Made by a program: the position numbers and the translations under genes. A DNA stretch of 64,000 nucleotides from Clostridium sp. BSD9I1 (GTDB lineage Bacteria; Bacillota; Clostridia; Clostridiales; Clostridiaceae): contig NZ_FYAM01000023.1 of the NCBI RefSeq assembly GCF_900185645.1, positions 62,001 through 126,000 on the forward strand. Reading direction: 5' to 3'. Below are positions 34,040 through 44,600 of this stretch, piece after piece (position 1 is the first letter of the stretch; every line of letters begins with the position of its first letter). The notes under the pieces are model-generated. The model did no database searches, was not told the origin of the DNA, and worked only from the letters and a program-made list of their open reading frames with translations.

Positions 34040-36580
34040 ATGGGTGGGATTACCTCAGCAAGTAGTAGGTTAAGATTAACTGGAATGGCTACTGGAATAG
34101 ATACGGACGCAACAATAAAACAGATGATGTCTGCATATTATACTAGAGTAAATAAAGTAAAACAGCAGCAGCAAGTATTACAATGGAAACAGGATTCATA
34201 TAGAGATTATATAGGTCAAATAAACTCACTTAAAAGCAAATATTTTGATGTGTTGTCAAAGGATTATATACTGTCAAGTAATAATTTTTCAGCTTTTCAG
34301 GTAACTCCTTCAGATACATCCAATACTTCAATTATAGCTAAAGCTACAACTGGGGCTATAGAAGGGAATTATAAGATAGAAGTAACTTCAGCTGATATAG
34401 CAACAAAAGCTTCACTTAGTCCAACTAAAAGTGTAAATGTTAAGGAAGCTACAGCAGGAGTTTCGTTTCCAATAGTTATAAAAGCAGATTCAAATAGTAC
34501 TGGTAATTACAATAATATTTTACAAGTTACTTATAAAAATGAAGCAGGAGATAGTGTAGTTGAAGATTTAACTATAACATCAGGAACTTACAGTAATTTA
34601 ACCAATTTAGCTGCACAAATTAATAAAGATATGTCTAATGTTGATATTGGTGGGGAGAAGAAACTTAGCGATAATGTTAAAGCAGTTGTAAAAGATGGTT
34701 CTATTAAATTCCTTCAAAAGGTCACTATAGATGATACAAATAAAGAATTAACAATTGATATTAATGGAACAACACAAAATATCACAATAGAAGCAGGAAG
34801 CTATACCATGGAGGAGCTAGCTATAAAGATAACAGGTAAGCTGTCAGGTGGATACAAAGCAGCTGCTTCAAGTGATGGATTATCAATTTCTTTGTCTAAA
34901 GATGGATCTCCTATTAGTGGTACTGCATATTTTAAAGATGATGATGAAGACATTACTAATAACAAAGAAATTTTAGTTGAGAATGTATCGCTACAAAGGC
35001 CTGTTGGGGCAGCAAATGCAGAGACTTTTTCTACTCCAGCAATAGATGGTAATTCATTATCTTTTGATAAGAGAATAATCGCAGGAATTAATGATACTTT
35101 AACCTTTAACGTTTTCGATGGAACTGGAGATACAACAACTCCTATAAGTGTTACATTAACAGCTGGTGCATATAATACATCTTCGCTTATTACAGCAATT
35201 AATGATGAACTAGGAGTAGGAAGTACAATAAAACTTTCCGAATCAGCTGACGGTAAGATATTATTTAATTCTACCACTAGTAACCAAATAAATGTAACTG
35301 GCAATGCGGCTACAACATTAGGAATATCAAGTGGATTTAAAATAGATCAAAGCGCTAGTGAGAAGATGGCTAATATTATAAGTAATACTGGAAAAGACAA
35401 TGTTTCGTTTACCATAAATGGGAAGTCTTATAATTATGATTTTACCAAGACAAGTAATGAAGCAACTAATGGAGCAAAAGATAAAACCGTATCCGATATA
35501 TTAAATGATATTTCAAAAGGTTCAAATGTAGATATATCTTACAGCCAATTGGATAGAAAGTTTTATATGACTTCAAAGGATACTGGGGCAAGCCAGGATA
35601 TTAAAATAACAGATGATCCTAATAATAAATTTATAGAAAACTTATTTGGTACTACAACAGCTACCAAAGGTACTGACGTTGTTGTAAAGATAACGCAGCC
35701 AAATGGTTCAAGCAATACTCTTATACAAAGTTCTAATAACTTTACAGTCGATGGAATCAGCTATACATTAAATAGTAAACCTACTTCTCCGGTAACTTAT
35801 GGAGTTAAAGGTGATACTGAAGGTACCTTTAATAAGATTAAAGGATTCATAGATAGTTATAACGAGCTTATAGGAAAAATTTCAAGTGTAGTAGAAGAGA
35901 AAAAACAGTACACCTATTTGCCACTTACCGATGAAGAAAAGGAATCTATGAGTGAAGATCAAATAGAAAAGTGGGAAACAAAAGCCAAACAAGGCATACT
36001 TTCAGGAGATAGTACCTTGGAAAATATGCTGCTTCAAATGAGAAGAGCATTTACCGATAAAATTGAGGGGTCTGGTACTAGTTTCTTTGAAATAGGGTTG
36101 AATACCTCAGCTGATGTATCTCAAAGAGGGAAAATAGTCATAGATGAAGAAAAGCTAACAGAAGCTTTGAAAAATGATCCTGATAAGGTAATGAATTTAT
36201 TTATTCAAAAATCTACAACTCAGAGTTATTATTCAAGAACAATGAAAAGTGATGATAGAAAGATAAGATATAATGAAGAAGGAATTTTTAATAGAATAAG
36301 TGATATTTTTGAAGATAATATATCAACTTATAGAGATAGTAATGGTAAAAAGGGAATATTGCTTGAAATAGCAGGGATTAAAGGAGATTTTACAGAATTT
36401 AAGAATACCATTACTGATCAAATTGAAGATAAAAAGACAAGAATAAATGAAATGCTTGAAAGAATATCCGATAAGGAAGAGAGATATTATAAGCAGTTTG
36501 CACAATTGGAAGCTGCAATGAATAATATGAATTCCCAAAGCAGTTGGCTAGCTAGTCAGCTTGGAATGAGTCAAGGATAA
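34040..36580 (+). CDS. fliD: Filament cap protein FliD (HAP2)
   Basis: An 846-residue cap protein. The N-terminus has LRLTGMATGIDTDATIKQMM and the C-terminal coiled region has ERISDKEERYYKQFAQLEAA, MNNMNSQSSWLASQLGM. It is longer than the roughly 450-500 residues of enteric FliD, with an enlarged Thr/Ser-rich surface region (about 120-560) that may be exposed or glycosylated. The start at ATG 34040 is behind GGAAGGG; ATG 34031 is too close to the site. Confidence 0.94.
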   Translation: MGGITSASSRLRLTGMATGIDTDATIKQMMSAYYTRVNKVKQQQQVLQWKQDSYRDYIGQINSLKSKYFDVLSKDYILSSNNFSAFQVTPSDTSNTSIIAKATTGAIEGNYKIEVTSADIATKASLSPTKSVNVKEATAGVSFPIVIKADSNSTGNYNNILQVTYKNEAGDSVVEDLTITSGTYSNLTNLAAQINKDMSNVDIGGEKKLSDNVKAVVKDGSIKFLQKVTIDDTNKELTIDINGTTQNITIEAGSYTMEELAIKITGKLSGGYKAAASSDGLSISLSKDGSPISGTAYFKDDDEDITNNKEILVENVSLQRPVGAANAETFSTPAIDGNSLSFDKRIIAGINDTLTFNVFDGTGDTTTPISVTLTAGAYNTSSLITAINDELGVGSTIKLSESADGKILFNSTTSNQINVTGNAATTLGISSGFKIDQSASEKMANIISNTGKDNVSFTINGKSYNYDFTKTSNEATNGAKDKTVSDILNDISKGSNVDISYSQLDRKFYMTSKDTGASQDIKITDDPNNKFIENLFGTTTATKGTDVVVKITQPNGSSNTLIQSSNNFTVDGISYTLNSKPTSPVTYGVKGDTEGTFNKIKGFIDSYNELIGKISSVVEEKKQYTYLPLTDEEKESMSEDQIEKWETKAKQGILSGDSTLENMLLQMRRAFTDKIEGSGTSFFEIGLNTSADVSQRGKIVIDEEKLTEALKNDPDKVMNLFIQKSTTQSYYSRTMKSDDRKIRYNEEGIFNRISDIFEDNISTYRDSNGKKGILLEIAGIKGDFTEFKNTITDQIEDKKTRINEMLERISDKEERYYKQFAQLEAAMNNMNSQSSWLASQLGMSQG

Positions 36581-36609
36581 ACAAGTAAACTTGATATGGA
36601 GAGTTTATT

Positions 36610-36948
36610 ATGAATTTAAGTGAAGAGTTAATCAAATATAAGAATTTAACTTTAGAATTAATTACTAGTGTAGAAAAGGAAGAGTACGACAACTTAGATA
36701 ACTTATTAACTAATAGGCAAAATGTAATAGCACAAATAAATGAGTTAACATATTCTAAAGATGAGTTTTTATACTTATGTAAGGATTTAGATATATTAGT
36801 ATTAAATCAAAAGTTAATAAAGATATCAAATCAAAAAAAGTCTGAGATTCGTAAACATATAGATGAACTAAGAGTCTCTAAAAATGCAAATAAAGGTTAC
36901 AACAAAAAATTTGCAGTGGATTCAGTATTTTTTAATAAAAAAACTTAA
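36610..36948 (+). CDS. fliT: FliT-like flagellar chaperone
   Basis: A 112-residue helical protein (LSEELIKYKNLTLELITSVE, KEEYDNLDNLLTNRQNVIAQ). The size, helicity and place directly after fliD match FliT, the FliD export chaperone. Sequence conservation in this family is low, so the call relies on context. It ends the late operon about 113 bases before flagellin. Confidence 0.75.
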   Translation: MNLSEELIKYKNLTLELITSVEKEEYDNLDNLLTNRQNVIAQINELTYSKDEFLYLCKDLDILVLNQKLIKISNQKKSEIRKHIDELRVSKNANKGYNKKFAVDSVFFNKKT

Positions 36949-36966
36949 AAATTTTTATAAAAGCTA

Positions 36967-36993
36967 TTAAGCATTAAAAAAGCTTAACGATAT
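36967..36993 (+). promoter_or_regulatory. Candidate sigma-D promoter of flagellin
   Basis: TTAA (36967-36970) and CGATAT (36988-36993) are 17 bases apart, the spacing of the other sigma-D sites in this window. The -35 has one mismatch to TAAA. The predicted start of transcription is near 37000, giving a leader of about 60 bases. Confidence 0.5.
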
Positions 36994-37015
36994 ATTAAAT
37001 ATAACAAATAAAAAA

Positions 37016-37033
37016 GTGGAAAAGGATTTCCGC
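37016..37033 (+). promoter_or_regulatory. Candidate CsrA-binding hairpin in the flagellin leader
   Basis: GTGGAAA (37016-37022) and TTTCCGC (37027-37033) pair (one G-T) and expose AGGA, within AAGGAT, in the loop, the form favoured by CsrA. A second GGA lies in the ribosome site (CAGGGAGGAATT), 13 bases or more downstream. The two-site layout resembles that described for Bacillus flagellin. Confidence 0.6.
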
Positions 37034-37061
37034 AAATAAAAATTCAGGGAGGAATTTTATT

Positions 37062-37976
37062 ATGATTATCAATCACAATTTAAATGCAATGAATGCTCAC
37101 AGAAACATGGCTACAAACAATGTTAATTCAGGAAAGTCTATGGAAAAATTATCTTCAGGCTTAAGAATAAACAGAGCTGGAGATGACGCAGCAGGTCTTG
37201 CAATTTCTGAAAAAATGAGAGGACAAATCAGAGGTTTAGACCAAGCTTCAAGAAACTCTCAAGATGGTATATCAATGATACAAACAGCAGAAGGTGCTTT
37301 AAATGAAACTCACAGCATTCTTCAGAGAATGAGAGAATTAGCAGTTCAATCAGCTAATGACACAAATGTATCTACTGATAGAGAAGCTATTCAAGGAGAA
37401 TTAAACCAATTAACTTCAGAAATAACAAGAATAGGAAATACAACTGAATTCAATACTCAAAAGGTATTAAATGGTGGCTCAGCTTCAACAATAAATCAAA
37501 CTTTCACAGCAACATTACAAATAGGTGCTAATGAAAGCCAAACATTTAAAATTGAAATTAAAGATATGAGAGCTAATGCTCTTGGGTTAACAAATGCAGC
37601 CTCAGGTACAAATCCAGGTGATACAAATACAGCAGAATTAACAGATACTTCACTTGATGGAACAGCTGAATTTGCATTAAATGTTGGAAGCACTGCAGCA
37701 GCAGGAACAGCAATAACAACAATAAATACTGCAATTAATACAGTTTCCACAGAAAGAGCTAAGCTTGGAGCATACCAAAACAGATTAGAACATACAATTG
37801 CTAACTTAAATACAGCTTCAGAAAACTTAAGTGCATCTGAATCAAGAATTAGAGATGTTGATATGGCTAAAGAAATGATGTCATTCTCAAAGAATAACAT
37901 TCTTAGCCAAGCTGCACAAGCAATGCTTGCTCAAGCTAATCAACAACCTCAAGGAGTTCTTCAATTATTAAGATAA
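37062..37976 (+). CDS. fliC: Flagellin
   Basis: A 304-residue filament subunit. D0/D1 domains are complete: MIINHNLNAMNAHRNMATNN, EKLSSGLRINRAGDDAAGLA and RMRELAVQSANDTN at the N-terminus, and SESRIRDVDMAKEMMSFSKN and AMLAQANQQPQGVLQLLR at the C-terminus. The central region is short (about 140-235) and rich in Thr, Ser, Ala and Asn, and is the likely site of O-glycosylation by enzymes of the adjacent island. Codons are those of a highly expressed gene. The ribosome site is GGGAGG. Three hairpins follow. Confidence 0.97.
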   Translation: MIINHNLNAMNAHRNMATNNVNSGKSMEKLSSGLRINRAGDDAAGLAISEKMRGQIRGLDQASRNSQDGISMIQTAEGALNETHSILQRMRELAVQSANDTNVSTDREAIQGELNQLTSEITRIGNTTEFNTQKVLNGGSASTINQTFTATLQIGANESQTFKIEIKDMRANALGLTNAASGTNPGDTNTAELTDTSLDGTAEFALNVGSTAAAGTAITTINTAINTVSTERAKLGAYQNRLEHTIANLNTASENLSASESRIRDVDMAKEMMSFSKNNILSQAAQAMLAQANQQPQGVLQLLR

Positions 37977-37986
37977 GTAGAGAACT

Positions 37987-38090
37987 AATTTTAGTAATAA
38001 CTAAAATTCAGTGAATCGCTTACTCCGCTGACGTAAGGAGGCGGAGTTTCCTATAAAAGATCAGAAAGAAATTTCTGGTTTTTTGTTTTT
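37987..38090 (+). terminator. Three consecutive hairpins and terminator after flagellin
   Basis: AATTTTAGT/ACTAAAATT (37987-38008) pairs around AATA. CTCCGC/GCGGAG (38023-38046) follows. CAGAAA/TTTCTG (38062-38077), extended by A-T pairs and followed by a long T-run, is the factor-independent terminator. The extra hairpins may stabilise the 3' end of an abundant mRNA. Confidence 0.75.
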
Positions 38091-38091
38091 T

Positions 38092-38118
38092 TAAAGAAAA
38101 ATATTATAGAGACGATAT
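38092..38118 (+). promoter_or_regulatory. Sigma-D promoter of the first glycosylation-island genes
   Basis: TAAA (38092-38095) and CGATAT (38113-38118) are 17 bases apart, TAAA-N15-GACGATAT. It starts inside the T-tract of the flagellin terminator and gives a leader of about 35 bases. Confidence 0.75.
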
Positions 38119-38158
38119 TAATAATACAAAAGAAATTAATTTGAGAGTTGGTGCAAGT

Positions 38159-41100
38159 ATGAAGCTAAGTGCATGTATCATTGTAAAGAATGAAGAACAA
38201 CATATAGAAAGGTGTTTAGAAAGCATATATCCTTTAGTTAAAAAAGGTATCGCAGAAATAATTTTAGTAGATACTGGTTCAAAAGATAAGACTATAGAAA
38301 TAGCTAAAAGATACACTGATAAGATTTATTTTTATGAGTGGATGGACAACTTTGCAGAAGCTAGAAATTTTAGCATTTCTAAAGCTAAAGGAGAGTATCT
38401 TTTAATAATAGATGCGGATGAGGAAATAGAAAAAGAAGCATTAAATAAAATAATAGATTTATTTAATGCTAATAACTATAAAAAATTTAATGCTTTTACT
38501 TTTAAAGAAAAGAATTTTACAGATAAGGACTTAAAAAACTTTGGCATATTTACTAGGGCATTTATCTTTAAAAATTCTAAGGATTTTTTCTATACAGGAA
38601 GTATACATGAACAACCGAGTATTTTAAGGCCATCCCAAAATTTAGATGCAAATATACTACATTATGGATATATAACTAATGAAGAAACAAAAGAAAAAAA
38701 ATTTATTAGAAATTCAAAGATGTTAAAAGAAGCATTAATTAAAGATCCTAATAATCTTTATTATAGGTATCAATTAGCAGTAACCTATGAAGTAAATTAT
38801 AATTTAACAGAAGCTGTAGAACAAATAGATATTATTATAAATACAATAAAAAATAAAAAACATAACCAATTATACCTACTTTATTATAGTGCTGCTGCTA
38901 GAATTTATAATTCATATAAACTTTATAGTAGGGTAATAGATATTTGTAATATAGGATTAGAAAAACAATATGATTTTATTGATTTGATATATAGTGAACT
39001 TGGAGCATTTTATGCCATGGAAAACTATCAAGAAGCATTGAATTATTCAGAAAAATATTTAAATTTACTAAAAAGTTTTAAAGAACATGATATTTTCCAT
39101 GATACAAGATTTTTATTTCACTCATTAAACTGTAAGGATGAAATAGAAAAAGTAAAACTCATATGTTTGTATAAAACAAAGAAAATAGAATTAAAAGAGC
39201 TTATAAAGAAATGCAAATTTGAAAATATTAGCGAATTGTCATCAAGGTACATAATTGAAGATTTAGTTCGTTTTATATGGAATTATAATATTGACAATAA
39301 TATGCATATAGATGATTTAAAGTGTTTAAAAGATACTATTGATTTTGTATTTCAAAGAACATTAAACTCTAAACAATTAGTACCATTATCTAAAGAACAA
39401 AATTTATACATAATAGATAAATACTTTAAACTAGGCAAAACATTTCTTGAGATAGGGCAAATTTTAAATGAAGAAGAAAAGGTGTTTTTTAAAGAGATAG
39501 ATAAGTGTTTCAAGAATGTTCAGAACAGTGATTTATTAAATGCTATAAAGAGTTTAAAATATGCAGTTGAAAAAAATCCTAATATGGCAAGACCTATGGA
39601 GATTTATATAGAAGAATTGTTAAGAAAATATAAGACTCTAAAAGAAGAAAATGAAATGGGTAGGCTTGTTAAAGAATTAAAAGATAAAATTGAATGGCTT
39701 ATACAAAAAGGATATATAGAAGAAGCTGAGGGTTTAATTAAAGAATGCGAAAAGTATAATATAGATGAACAGTTATATTCGATGAAAGCTATAATATTAA
39801 TTATGAAGAATAAAATTGAGGAAGCAGAAGAGTTGCTGATTACAGCTGTAAAGAAATACTCGGAGTGTTCAGACTTAATATATAATTTAGCTTATGTATA
39901 TGAAATAAGTAAAAATGAAGTTTTAGCGTTAGAATATTATAAAAAAGCTTTAAAATTAAATAAAAATAAAGAAATTAAAGATCAATTAATAATTAAAATA
40001 AATAGTATAGAAAAAACTAATCTGAATTTAAATTATATAGAAAAATTAGCTGAAAACTATTTGTTTAAAAAGAAAGACTTAGAAAGAGCACTAATAATGT
40101 ATAAAAAAATAGTAGAATTAAATCCGGATTACCCCTATGGAAATTATTATATAGCTGAATGCTATTTAAATATGGAAAATATAAATAAATCTAAGGAATA
40201 TTTTCAAAAATCTATGGATTTAAAGCAATATAATGTTTCAGGTTTTAATAATTATGCTCATTTATTAAGTAAAACTGGAGAAAACGAAAAGGCTATTTAT
40301 TATTTTGAAAAAGCCATTCAAAGAGCGGATAGGAAAGTAGAGATGTTTAGCAATTTGCTATTAACACTAAATTATGATTTGTTTTTAAGTAATGAAAAGA
40401 TGTTTTTAAAACATTTAGAATTTGCAAAACTTATAGGGGAAAAAGAAGAGAAATTTAAATCGGTAAAAAAAAGTTTAGATATAAATAAAAAATTAAAAAT
40501 AGGATACGTTTCTTCAGATTTTAGACAACATTCAGTGATGTATTTTATTTCATCTTCAATAGTTGCACACAATAAAAATAATTTTGAAGTATTCTGTTAT
40601 TCTGATGTGTTGAAAGAAGATAGAATTACAGAGAGTTTAAAGATATTCTCAGATAATTGGAGAAATATAAGTAGTTTAGCAGATGAAGAAGTTGAAGAAG
40701 GTATAAAAAAAGATGATATAGATGTACTTGTAGATTTAAATGGGCACTCTGGTAAAAATAGGATGAGCGTTTTTGCTAAAAGAGCAGCACCAATACAAAT
40801 AACATGGATAGGTTATCCTAATACCACAGGTCTGAAAAACATGGATTACAGAATAACAGATAGTCTCGCAGATCCAGAAGGAGTTACAGATAAGTATTAC
40901 AGTGAAAAGCTTATACGAATGCCAGAATCCTTTCTTTGTTATGCATCAGGAGATTATCCTGATGTAGCAGAACAAATTCCTTATTACAGAAATAAAAAAA
41001 TAACCTTTGGTTGTTTTAATAATATGGCTAAAATTACAGAGAAAACCATAAAAATTTGGTGCGATATTTTAAAAAATGTGAAAAATTCAGTATTAGTTTT

Positions 41101-41623
41101 AAAGAATACAGCATTCTTGGACGAAGACATAATAAATAGCTCTAAAGAAAAGTTTTTAAAGCACGGTATAAAAGAAGAACAATTAATTTTTTTAAAAAGA
41201 GATAATAATGTTAAAGAACATCTTAGTAGATACAATGATATAGATATAGCATTAGATACGTATCCGTATAATGGAACTACGACTACTTGTGAAGCTATGT
41301 ATATGGGGGTTCCTGTTATAAGTTTAGCAGGAGAAAGGCATGCTTCAAGAGTAGGTGTAAGTTTGCTTACCAATGTGGGACTTGCAGATTTTATAGCATA
41401 TAGTGAGGAAGAGTATATAGAGAAGGCAGTTTGTTTAGCTTATGATATAAAAAGATTAGAAAAAATTAAGCTAAAATTAAGGCATAATATTAAAAAGTCT
41501 CCTTTAATGCAGGCAGATAAATTTACGAAAGAACTTGAAAGAATTTATAGAAATTTATGGATTAGACATTGTGAGCGTGAAGATGTAGCTAAACAAAAAA
41601 CAAATTTAGAATTTGGAGAATAA
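38159..41623 (+). CDS. GT2-TPR-GT41 fusion glycosyltransferase
   Basis: A 1154-residue protein with two glycosyltransferase units. Residues 1 to about 215 are a GT2 domain (LSACIIVKNEEQHIERCLES, VDTGSKDKT, and the DxD-type motif IIDADEE at about 85-89). Residues about 215-770 are TPR-like helices. Residues about 775-1140 are a GT41 domain, the catalytic family of O-GlcNAc transferase: IGYVSSDFRQHSVMYF, VDLNGHSGKNRM, APIQITWIGYPNTTGL, ALDTYPYNGTTTTCEAMYMG, VPVISLAGERHASRVGVSLL. GT41 enzymes modify protein Ser/Thr. Next to flagellin, filament glycosylation is the natural role. The start is ATG 38159; an in-frame TTG at 38141 has no ribosome site. Confidence 0.85.
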   Translation: MKLSACIIVKNEEQHIERCLESIYPLVKKGIAEIILVDTGSKDKTIEIAKRYTDKIYFYEWMDNFAEARNFSISKAKGEYLLIIDADEEIEKEALNKIIDLFNANNYKKFNAFTFKEKNFTDKDLKNFGIFTRAFIFKNSKDFFYTGSIHEQPSILRPSQNLDANILHYGYITNEETKEKKFIRNSKMLKEALIKDPNNLYYRYQLAVTYEVNYNLTEAVEQIDIIINTIKNKKHNQLYLLYYSAAARIYNSYKLYSRVIDICNIGLEKQYDFIDLIYSELGAFYAMENYQEALNYSEKYLNLLKSFKEHDIFHDTRFLFHSLNCKDEIEKVKLICLYKTKKIELKELIKKCKFENISELSSRYIIEDLVRFIWNYNIDNNMHIDDLKCLKDTIDFVFQRTLNSKQLVPLSKEQNLYIIDKYFKLGKTFLEIGQILNEEEKVFFKEIDKCFKNVQNSDLLNAIKSLKYAVEKNPNMARPMEIYIEELLRKYKTLKEENEMGRLVKELKDKIEWLIQKGYIEEAEGLIKECEKYNIDEQLYSMKAIILIMKNKIEEAEELLITAVKKYSECSDLIYNLAYVYEISKNEVLALEYYKKALKLNKNKEIKDQLIIKINSIEKTNLNLNYIEKLAENYLFKKKDLERALIMYKKIVELNPDYPYGNYYIAECYLNMENINKSKEYFQKSMDLKQYNVSGFNNYAHLLSKTGENEKAIYYFEKAIQRADRKVEMFSNLLLTLNYDLFLSNEKMFLKHLEFAKLIGEKEEKFKSVKKSLDINKKLKIGYVSSDFRQHSVMYFISSSIVAHNKNNFEVFCYSDVLKEDRITESLKIFSDNWRNISSLADEEVEEGIKKDDIDVLVDLNGHSGKNRMSVFAKRAAPIQITWIGYPNTTGLKNMDYRITDSLADPEGVTDKYYSEKLIRMPESFLCYASGDYPDVAEQIPYYRNKKITFGCFNNMAKITEKTIKIWCDILKNVKNSVLVLKNTAFLDEDIINSSKEKFLKHGIKEEQLIFLKRDNNVKEHLSRYNDIDIALDTYPYNGTTTTCEAMYMGVPVISLAGERHASRVGVSLLTNVGLADFIAYSEEEYIEKAVCLAYDIKRLEKIKLKLRHNIKKSPLMQADKFTKELERIYRNLWIRHCEREDVAKQKTNLEFGE

Positions 41624-41624
41624 T

Positions 41625-44600
41625 ATGAAAAATCTAAGTATAGTTATAAAAGAAGATTCGAAAGATAATATATATAATTACATCAAAATTTTAAACACGC
41701 TTTTGGAAGATGGGGAAAGCCAACTAGTTATAATAAACAATTTAGAAGAAAAGCTTGATATAGAGTATGATCATATAATATATGAATTTAAAGAAGATTA
41801 TAAAAAATTTCGGGAGTTTTGCTATGCATCATGCTTTAATAAGAACATATTAATTATAGAAAGCGGTATGGTCTTAAATGAGGAGTTAGTTAAACATATA
41901 AAAGAACTACTAGTAAAGTATAAAGATGTAAATATAAAATTGAATATAAAAAGATATTATTTAAAAGATAACTATTATAAAAAAGAAAGTAATATTATTT
42001 ATAACTTGCAAACTTTAGACGAGAAAAAGTTAGAAGTTGAAATTGATGATTTTTGTTATTTTAATAACTTGGAAGTTAATTTAAATCATAATGTAACTAA
42101 ATTTATAAAAGATAACAAATTTCAAGAACTTTATTTATGGTATAAAAATTATATTATAAAAGATGAAAATATTAAGCTTAAATTTTATAATTGTTTAGAA
42201 AAGTCTAAGATAGAATTAGAGAATATTTTTAATCAAACTATAGAAAATTACTTTATTTCTGAAAAGCTAGATTGCAAATATTGTGAATATTTGTGTTTGA
42301 GAAGGAAAATTATAAACAATGAATTATCAAAAGATTATCTAAAAAATGTATTAGAAGGAAATGAGTTTAACGAAGAGGATATTTATTTTACTAACATCAT
42401 ACTTGAGTTATTTAAAAGAAAAGAATTAATATGTGAGATATTTACAATTATAAATAAAGATACTATAGATGCTTATATGAAAAATATATTTGATGAATAT
42501 AATAACTTTTATTTAATCATATATGATTTTTTAACTTCAACAGATACAAAACAGAAATTAAATACTATTGAAAATCAAACTATAGAAATATATATGAACT
42601 TAATTGAAATATACTCAAAAAATATGAGTTATCGTTCAGAAAAAAAGCATGAAAAAGATAAGATAATACGATTATTTGAAGACTATCTACAATATGGCTT
42701 ATGGTTATTAAATAATAATAGTGATATAAAGAAAGATAAAAGAGATTTTTTAATACAAATAAAACAAGCATTAAATCTTATAAATTTAAGAAAAGTTGAA
42801 GATGCTGTTACTATTTTAAAAGAAGTAGCCGAAATTTACGAGATAATGACGATGCCAACAAGGTATTATATACAAAAGATTATAAGAGTTAATAATATTT
42901 ATAAATATAAATTAAGTATATGCATAATGGCTAAAAACGAAGAGAAGTTCTTAGGTAAATGTTTGAAAAGTATAAAGCCATTAATAGATTCTGGAATTGC
43001 TGAATTGATTTTTGTGGACACGGGATCTACAGATAAAACTTTTGATATTGCATCAAAATATACAAATAAAATATATATCAAAGCATGGCAAGGTAATTTT
43101 TCTAAGATGAGAAACTATTGTATATCATTAGCGCAAGGAGAATATTTATTTATTCCTGATGCAGATGAAGAGTTAGAACAAGATGGATCAGGAAAATTAA
43201 TTGAGCTATTTTCAACTGAAGAATATAAGGAATATTCAACATATACTTTTAAAGAAAAGAATTATGAAGATACTCAACTTAAAAAGTACTCAATGATTGT
43301 AAGAAACTTTATATTTAAAAATGAAGACACATTTTATTATTCAGGAAGTGTTCATAACCAACCTAATTTCAAAAAACCTATAATGAATTTGGATTTAACT
43401 ATACTTCATTACGGTTATATAATGAATAGCAGAGAAGTTAAAGAAAAAAAATTTAATAGAACAGGTTATATTTTAAAAAAGGAATTAGAAAAAGAACCAC
43501 AAAATCTTTATTATAGATACCAACTAACAAAGAGTTATTCTATATATGGAAAACATAAAGAAAGTCTAAATCAAGCAAAGCTATTTATGAAAATATTACA
43601 AAAGGTTCCTTTAGATTATAAGTATATAGTTTATTATAATGCAGCAGCGATAGTATACTTTTGCAATACTTTATATGATGAAACAATTAAAATATGTGAT
43701 GATATTTTAAGTATAAGTCCTGAGTTTATTGATGCGATATATTTTAAAGCTCAATCATTATTCTTAAAAAAGAATTATGAAGAAGCCATAGATTATTATA
43801 AATATTATTTAAAGATACTAAAAAATATATATAAGAATCCTATAATAAATGATACAAGATTAGAATTCTACAGTGTTGATTCGAAAAAAATAGCAGAAAC
43901 AGATATTATGATTTCTTATTTAAGTCTTTGTAAGTATTCAGAGTTTATAGAGTATACATTGACTGAAAACAAGGATGGGATAGTTAGGCATCAATTTGGA
44001 ATGATTAATAGCTATATACAGCTTAAAAGTTTCAGAGAATTAGCTATATTTTATAAAGAATATATATACTTTGCAACAGAGAATGATAAGCTGAACTTTA
44101 TTTATTATATCAGAAATGAAATAATAAACTTAAATGAGCAAGAATTAAAAATACTTTTTAATGAATTTAATAAGTTAAATATAAAAGATGAATATACTTA
44201 TTTGATAAAATCATCCATAGAGAAAAGAGAGAAAAATTCATTAAGAGATACAATTAAATTTATGTCTAATCAGGATGTAGAAAACTTAAGTGCAGTAACG
44301 TTAGAAAAAGCAATAATAAATATTATTACTTTTTTAATTAATAATGAAGATGTAGATTTAAATTTGGATGAAATAACGAAGCTTAGAAAGATTACTAAAT
44401 ATATTTTAGTACAAGCTCTTAATAAGAAGACTATAAGTGGATTGAATAAAGAACATATATTAAAGATTATACTTAAACATATGAATTATAGCTTTTTAGT
44501 ATATGAAAATATGAAAGAAAATTTAAGTAATGAAGAAACGTTGTTCCTAGAAAAGATATCTTTAGCTCTTCAGTATATTGAAAATAAAGACATAGTATCT

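Noticed and set aside
34801-35304. A 167-codon minus-strand frame inside fliD
   Set aside because: It lies opposite a clearly coding FliD region, has no ribosome site, and its hydrophobic Ser/Leu-rich composition is that of an antisense frame.
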